Assembly (NCBI RefSeq): GCF_044142105.1
Contig: NZ_JBGTYM010000008.1
Span: 170,446 to 234,445, forward strand
Length of the DNA stretch: 64,000 bases
Source: Pseudogemmobacter sp044142105
GTDB lineage: Bacteria; Pseudomonadota; Alphaproteobacteria; Rhodobacterales; Rhodobacteraceae
Direction: 5' to 3'
Shown here: positions 60,285 through 64,000 of the stretch, piece by piece
How positions within the stretch are numbered: position 1 is the first letter of the stretch
Layout of the letters: each line of letters begins with the position of its first letter
The notes under the pieces: generated by a model
Databases searched by the model: none
Told to the model about the DNA's origin: nothing
The model's input: only the letters and a program-made list of their open reading frames with translations
Translations under genes and position numbers: made by a program

Positions 60285-61634
60285 TCAGCCGCCGTCGCCT
60301 TCCTGCGCATCGATGATGAGCCGGCGATCCAGCCCGTGTTTCTGCATTTTCTCGTAAAGCGTCTTGCGGCTGATCCCCAGCGTTTCATAGACCGACTTCA
60401 GCCGCCCGCCATGGGCAGAAATGGCGCCTGCGATCAGGCTGCGTTCGAAATCGGCCACTTGTTCGGCAAGTTTCGCGCCTTGCGCCGAGGCAAGCTCGCT
60501 GCCGTCGATCTGCAGGACATGGCGCTCGGCCATGTTGCGCAATTCGCGCACGTTGCCGGGCCAGTCGCGCGCGGCCATGGCAGACAGATGACCGGGCGAC
60601 AGCTGCGGCTCGTCAATGCCGTGGCGGGCGGCCGACTCGCGGACCAGCTGGCGGAACAGCAGCGGAATATCCTCGCGGCGGGCCGACAGGGGCGGCATGT
60701 GCAGCACGGCGACATTCAGCCGCCAATACAGATCGGCGCGGAAGGTGCCCGCCGTCACCGCCGCGGCAAGATCTGTTTTCGAGGTGGCGATGAAGCGCAG
60801 GTCGAGGGCCACCTGTTCGTTCGAGCCGAGGCGGGTAATCACCCGGTCCTGCAGCACCCGCAGCAGCTTGGCCTGAAGCTCCAGCGGCATCGAACCGATT
60901 TCGTCCAGCAGGACCGTGCCGCCGCGCGCATGTTCGAACTTGCCGTAACGCGGCCGCAAGGCCCCCGGGAAGGCGCCGGCCTCGTGGCCGAACAGTTCGG
61001 ATTCGATCAGGGCCTCGGGCAGCGCCGCGCAATTGATGGCCACGAAGGGCTTGTTCGCGCGGGCCGAAATGTCATGCAAGGCGCGGGCGGCCACTTCCTT
61101 GCCGACGCCGGTCGGCCCGATGATCAGCGTATCGGCATCCGACGCGCCGATCGCCCTCAGCCGGTAGCGCAGATCGACCATGACCTGCGTCCTGCCCGGC
61201 AGCCGTGCCTCGATATCGTCGCGCTTGCCCGCGACGGCGCGCAGCCGGCGGTTCTCGATCACCAGCGCCCGGTGCTCGGTGGCGCGCCGCAGCACGGCGG
61301 CCAGTTCCTGCACCACGAAGGGCTTTTCGATGAAATCATAGGCCCCGCCGCGCATCGCCTCGACCGCAAGCGGAACTTCGGCATGGCCTGTGACCAGAAC
61401 CACCGGGATTTCGGCATCCAGCTCCTGCAAGCGCGACAGAAGCGTCATCCCGTCCATTCCCGGCATGCGGATGTCGCTGACGACGGCCCCGTCGAAACCG
61501 GGCCCCGCCAGCGCCAGCGCCTGTTCGGCGCTTTCCAGACATTCGACCGCAAAACCCGCCAGATCCAGCGCCTGCGCCGTGGACTGGCGCATGTTCTCGT
61601 CATCGTCGACCAGAAGCACGCGGGCCGGTTTCAC
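60285..61634 (-). CDS. dctD: DctD-type sigma-54-class response regulator
   Basis: Response regulator, 449 residues: receiver domain (residues 4-120, acidic pocket DDD at 10-12, phospho-acceptor D54 in VVSDIRMPG, K104 in IEKPF), AAA+ domain (about 145-370: Walker A IIGPTGVGKE, Walker B TVLLDEIGSM, arginine-finger region FRADLYWRLNV, WPGNVREL), and a C-terminal Fis-type helix-turn-helix (LKSVYETLGISRKTLYEKMQKHGL). The sigma-54 contact loop reads GAFPGA (220-225) rather than GAFTGA. ATGA overlap with the sensor gene. Probably activates the adjacent tct operon. Confidence 0.92.
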   Translation of the reverse strand: MKPARVLLVDDDENMRQSTAQALDLAGFAVECLESAEQALALAGPGFDGAVVSDIRMPGMDGMTLLSRLQELDAEIPVVLVTGHAEVPLAVEAMRGGAYDFIEKPFVVQELAAVLRRATEHRALVIENRRLRAVAGKRDDIEARLPGRTQVMVDLRYRLRAIGASDADTLIIGPTGVGKEVAARALHDISARANKPFVAINCAALPEALIESELFGHEAGAFPGALRPRYGKFEHARGGTVLLDEIGSMPLELQAKLLRVLQDRVITRLGSNEQVALDLRFIATSKTDLAAAVTAGTFRADLYWRLNVAVLHMPPLSARREDIPLLFRQLVRESAARHGIDEPQLSPGHLSAMAARDWPGNVRELRNMAERHVLQIDGSELASAQGAKLAEQVADFERSLIAGAISAHGGRLKSVYETLGISRKTLYEKMQKHGLDRRLIIDAQEGDGG

Positions 61635-63436
61635 GCCGCGACCTCAACCGCGGGCCAGGCCGGTACGGTCACGATGAATTCCGTCCCCGGCTTGGCGGAA
61701 TGCGCGACGATTTCACCGTCGAAATCGCGGATAATGTTGTAGCAGATCGACAGCCCCAGCCCGAGACCCGCGCCAACCCCCTTGGTGGTGAAGAACGGGT
61801 CGAAGATGCGGTCCGCGATGGCATCGGGAATACCCGGGCCGCGATCACGGATCGACAGCGCAACCCTGTTGCCGACGACGCGCGCCGAGAGCGTGATCCG
61901 GCGATCCTCGCGCCCCTCGACCGCGTCGGCGGCATTGGCGATCAGGTTGACCAGCACCTGCTGCAACCGCGTCGCCCCCGCCTTCATCGCCGGCAGCCCG
62001 GGCGGCAGATCGATCTCGAGCACCGCCTTGGCGCTGGCCAGGCGGCCGGCAAGAATGATCTGGGTTTCCGGCAGAAGCTGCGCCAGCGACACCGGTTCGA
62101 GCCGGTCGTTCGGCTTGCGGGCGGCATTGCGCAGGTGGCGCCCGATGGCGGTCATCCGGTCGATCAGCGACAGGATCAGGCCCATGTTCTCTCGCGCGCG
62201 GGCGGTATCCCCCCGGTCGATCAGGATCGCGGCGCTGTCGGCATAGTTGCGGGCGGCGGCCAGCGGCTGGTTGATCTCGTGGCTCAGCGCCGCCGACATC
62301 TGGCCAAGGGCGGCCAGCTTGCCCACGCGCACCAGATTGGCCTGCGCGGCCCGCAATTCCGCCTCGGTCGCACGGCGTTCGGCGACTTCGCGCTCCAGTG
62401 CCGCAGTGCGTTCCTCGACCCGTCGTTCGAGATCGGCATTGCTCTCGGCCTGCAGGCGGATGCGCTCGGCGATCCGGGCACGGCGCTGCAGCACCATCAC
62501 CGCGGCAAAACCCGCGACGCAGAGAAGCAGGATCGTCGCAACCGCGATGACGCGCGCCTCGGCCCGCGCGCTGCCACTGTCGAGAAGAACATTGACCGTC
62601 CATCCCGCCTCGGCCATGTTCTGGTGTTGCACGATGAACTCGCGCTCCGCCCCGCCGGCGGCCGCGAGACGGGCGATCTCCACCCCCGCGAGAACATCGG
62701 AGCGGAAGGTCAGCTCATGCAGGGGCAGGTCCGAGTATCGCCGGTTTGTCTCGGTCCGCGCCAGCCTGTCGGGCGTCAGCGGGTAGAGCGAGCCGTAAAG
62801 CAGCTCGGGGTCCGAGGACAGAAACACGATCCCTTCGGGATCCGTCACGAAGATGCTGTATTCGCCGCCGCGCCAGCTTTCCTCGATCCGGTCCACGCCG
62901 ACCTTGACCGCGATGACCCCACCGATCCGGCCGGCATGGTCGTAGATCGGGGATGAAAAGAAATAGCCCCGCACGCCCGAGGTGGTGCCGACACCGTAGA
63001 ACCGCCCCTGGCCGCCCTGGACGGCCTCCTGGAAATAGGGGCGATAGCGGAAATTGTGGCCGATGAAGCTGTCTATCCGCCGATGGTTCGAGGCGGCAAT
63101 CGTCTCGCCATCCGGCCGCATGATGTAGATGTCCGAGGCCAGCAGTTTGGAGCTCTGCTCTTCCAGCAGCCGATTGATTCCGGCACGGCGCACCGGATCG
63201 TCCGGCCGGGTCACCATGAGCTGGATTTCGTCCAGATCGGCCAGAAGCTGGGGCATCGCCTCATAGCGCGCGAGATCGCCCTCGACGGCGTTCACCGCCA
63301 TCCGCAAAGCGGTTTCGACCCGGGCACGATCCGTCTCAAGCGCAGTTTGCAAGGCGAGGCGGTGCGTCTGCCAGACGGCAATCATCAGCATGCCCAGACC
63401 TAAGAGGATCAGCACTGTTTTGGTGGTTTTCTGCAT
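61631..63436 (-). CDS. dctB: DctB-type sensor histidine kinase
   Basis: Membrane sensor kinase, 601 residues. N-terminal helix (about residues 8-25), periplasmic double-Cache-type domain (about 40-290, with YRPYFQEAVQGGQGRFYGVGTTSGVRGYFFSSPI), second helix (about 296-316), a coiled coil, then HisKA with the phospho-histidine H386 in ALSHEINQPLAAARNYAD and an ATPase domain (NLIANAADAVEG, DRGPGIPD, FTTKGVGAGLGLGLSIC). This is the DctB layout for sensing C4 or other carboxylates. It lies immediately upstream of dctD and the tct genes. Confidence 0.94.
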   Translation of the reverse strand: MQKTTKTVLILLGLGMLMIAVWQTHRLALQTALETDRARVETALRMAVNAVEGDLARYEAMPQLLADLDEIQLMVTRPDDPVRRAGINRLLEEQSSKLLASDIYIMRPDGETIAASNHRRIDSFIGHNFRYRPYFQEAVQGGQGRFYGVGTTSGVRGYFFSSPIYDHAGRIGGVIAVKVGVDRIEESWRGGEYSIFVTDPEGIVFLSSDPELLYGSLYPLTPDRLARTETNRRYSDLPLHELTFRSDVLAGVEIARLAAAGGAEREFIVQHQNMAEAGWTVNVLLDSGSARAEARVIAVATILLLCVAGFAAVMVLQRRARIAERIRLQAESNADLERRVEERTAALEREVAERRATEAELRAAQANLVRVGKLAALGQMSAALSHEINQPLAAARNYADSAAILIDRGDTARARENMGLILSLIDRMTAIGRHLRNAARKPNDRLEPVSLAQLLPETQIILAGRLASAKAVLEIDLPPGLPAMKAGATRLQQVLVNLIANAADAVEGREDRRITLSARVVGNRVALSIRDRGPGIPDAIADRIFDPFFTTKGVGAGLGLGLSICYNIIRDFDGEIVAHSAKPGTEFIVTVPAWPAVEVAA

Positions 63437-63603
63437 TCGCCCTCCCTTAGCCCAGATAGCTCGCGCTGAGTTGCTGCCGGTGTCGTGATCATCAGGTTAA
63501 GCTAGCAGAGCCCGGGCCTCGAATTCTATGGGCCTGAGTGAGCTGGACTTGGACTTGCCCGTGAAATGTGGAGAGCACCACCTGAGGGACCAGGAGGTGT
63601 TCT
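63437..63603. other. Intergenic region and left flank of an IS3-family element
   Basis: The segment carries the ribosome site of dctB (GGGAGG on minus) and, from about 63533-63548, the left end of the IS3-type element that follows. The exact terminal repeat could not be fixed because the other end is outside the window; TGGACTTGCCCGTGAAATGT at about 63548 is the best candidate. Confidence 0.45.
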
Positions 63604-63762
63604 ATGGGAAACGGGAACAGACCGACGCCGGAGTTTCGGCGTGAAGCGGTGCGGCTGGCACTGAGCAGCGGCCGGACGCGGCGGGAGAATGCGGTTCTGA
63701 AGCAGGAGCGCGACATTCTAAAAAAAGCCGCAGCCTTCTTCGCGAGAGAGGGAAGTCGATGA
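63604..63762 (+). pseudogene. IS3-family transposase OrfA with internal deletion
   Basis: 52 codons (TPEFRREAVRLALSSGRTRRE joined to NAVLKQERDILKKAAAFFAREGS) where family members have about 90-100. The helix-turn-helix end and linker between GRTRRE and the coiled coil are missing, in frame. The ATG at 63604 follows GGAGG. The stop overlaps the OrfB start (ATGA). The A7 run at 63720-63726 is kept. Confidence 0.8.
63720..63726 (+). promoter_or_regulatory. Programmed -1 frameshift slippery site (A7)
   Basis: The heptamer A-AAA-AAA lies in the OrfA frame as the last base of CTA followed by two AAA codons, the X-XXY-YYZ arrangement used by IS3-family elements. A -1 shift here enters the OrfB frame, which is open from this point (KKSRSLLRERGKS into MTFGF), giving an OrfAB fusion. 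Confidence 0.65.
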
Positions 63763-64000
63763 CCTTCGGCTTCATCGAAGCGGAGAAGGCCAGCTTCCCG
63801 ATCAGCCGGATGTGCCGCGTCCTTGGGGTCAGCCAGAGCGGCTTCTTGGCCTGGCAGGAACGTCCGGCCTGTCGCCGTCAGCATCAGGACGTGGTCTATC
63901 TGGCCCATATCCGCACGGCCTTTGCGCTGTCGAACGGGACCTATGGCAGCCCGCGCATGCACCGAGACCTCGTCGACGAGGGCCATGAGATCGGGCGACA
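63759..64000 (+). CDS. IS3-family transposase OrfB, 3' end outside window
   Basis: Catalytic subunit of the same element; 80 codons are seen from the ATG at 63759 to the window end. MTFGFIEAEKASFPISRMCRVLGVSQSGFLAWQERP is the HTH_21-type start, followed by HIRTAFALSNGTYGSPRMHRDL. The rve/DDE core would lie beyond base 64000. Normally expressed as an OrfAB fusion through the upstream A7 site. Activity is doubtful given the OrfA deletion. Confidence 0.85.
   Translation, partial: MTFGFIEAEKASFPISRMCRVLGVSQSGFLAWQERPACRRQHQDVVYLAHIRTAFALSNGTYGSPRMHRDLVDEGHEIGR

Noticed and set aside
63492..63986. 164-codon minus-strand frame at the right end
   Set aside because: It is antisense to the IS3 OrfA/OrfB frames and carries no domain.
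1..64000. tRNA, rRNA, CRISPR arrays and replication origins
   Set aside because: No clover-leaf with a T-loop, rRNA stretch, regularly spaced repeats or iteron/DnaA-box cluster was found by reading; a dedicated scan could still reveal a tRNA.

Overview
The window is high-GC DNA with translationally coupled operons (many ATGA, GTGA and TGATG overlaps), Tat- and Sec-type ABC binding proteins, TctABC and YtfQRT-YjfF transporters, BKACE enzymes and GntR/FCD regulators. This fits an alphaproteobacterium, most likely a Rhodobacterales (Paracoccus/Roseobacter-type) accessory replicon or genomic-island region. No rRNA, tRNA, replication origin or CRISPR array was seen. Nearly everything is import and catabolism, plus one surface-polysaccharide-type cassette and many insertion-sequence remnants.

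Layout. (1) 1-6433: peptide-type ABC transporter (binding protein cut by the window edge, two permeases, two ATPases) with an MlrC/M81 peptidase. (2) 6827-13474: a divergent locus with a NitT/TauT-type ABC transporter and FCD regulator on the minus strand, and FAH-family hydrolase, RraA-type aldolase, beta-hydroxyacid dehydrogenase and TSUP exporter on the plus strand. (3) 13618-14131: a broken tyrosine integrase fused to a truncated IS6-family end. (4) 14167-22731: a visibly lower-GC cassette with DegT/StrS aminotransferase, NeuD-type acyltransferase, WbqC protein, methyltransferase, two sulfotransferase-like proteins, GT2 glycosyltransferase, beta-propeller glycosidase-like protein and a B12-binding radical SAM enzyme. 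(5) 22777-23752: IS6 copy A and an extra IS6 end. (6) 23704-36680: one minus-strand run of 12 genes (3-hydroxyacid dehydrogenase, BKACE, HyuA, HyuB, Liv-type ABC transporter, two SDRs, GntR). (7) 36997-37942: IS6 copy B and an extra end. (8) 38091-43446: galactofuranose-type transporter ytfQRT-yjfF and a GntR regulator. (9) 43728-45024: deleted IS3 element joined to a DUF5681 gene. (10) 45413-54979: a second minus-strand BKACE operon with its own Liv transporter, dehydrogenase, SDR, cupin and cyclase, divergent from an IclR regulator. (11) 55188-56023: IS6 copy C and an end fragment. (12) 56036-63436: TctABC transporter with two binding proteins, and a DctB/DctD-type two-component system. (13) 63604-64000: another IS3-family element, cut by the window end.

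The organising feature is a set of IS6-family copies about 0.8 kb long, all with the transposase on the minus strand and all broken. They cut the region into modules: a glycan cassette, BKACE operon 1, a block holding ytf and BKACE operon 2, then tct/dct. This is the arrangement expected from IS6/IS26-type cassette accretion. The two BKACE operons are parallel designs: each pairs a Liv-type importer with a 3-hydroxyacid dehydrogenase that would make a beta-keto acid, and a BKACE that would cleave it with acetyl-CoA. They differ in the entry enzymes (ATP-dependent HyuAB hydrolase versus cyclase plus cupin). The most unusual unit is the IS6-bracketed sulfo/methyl-glycan cassette, whose product cannot be read from sequence.
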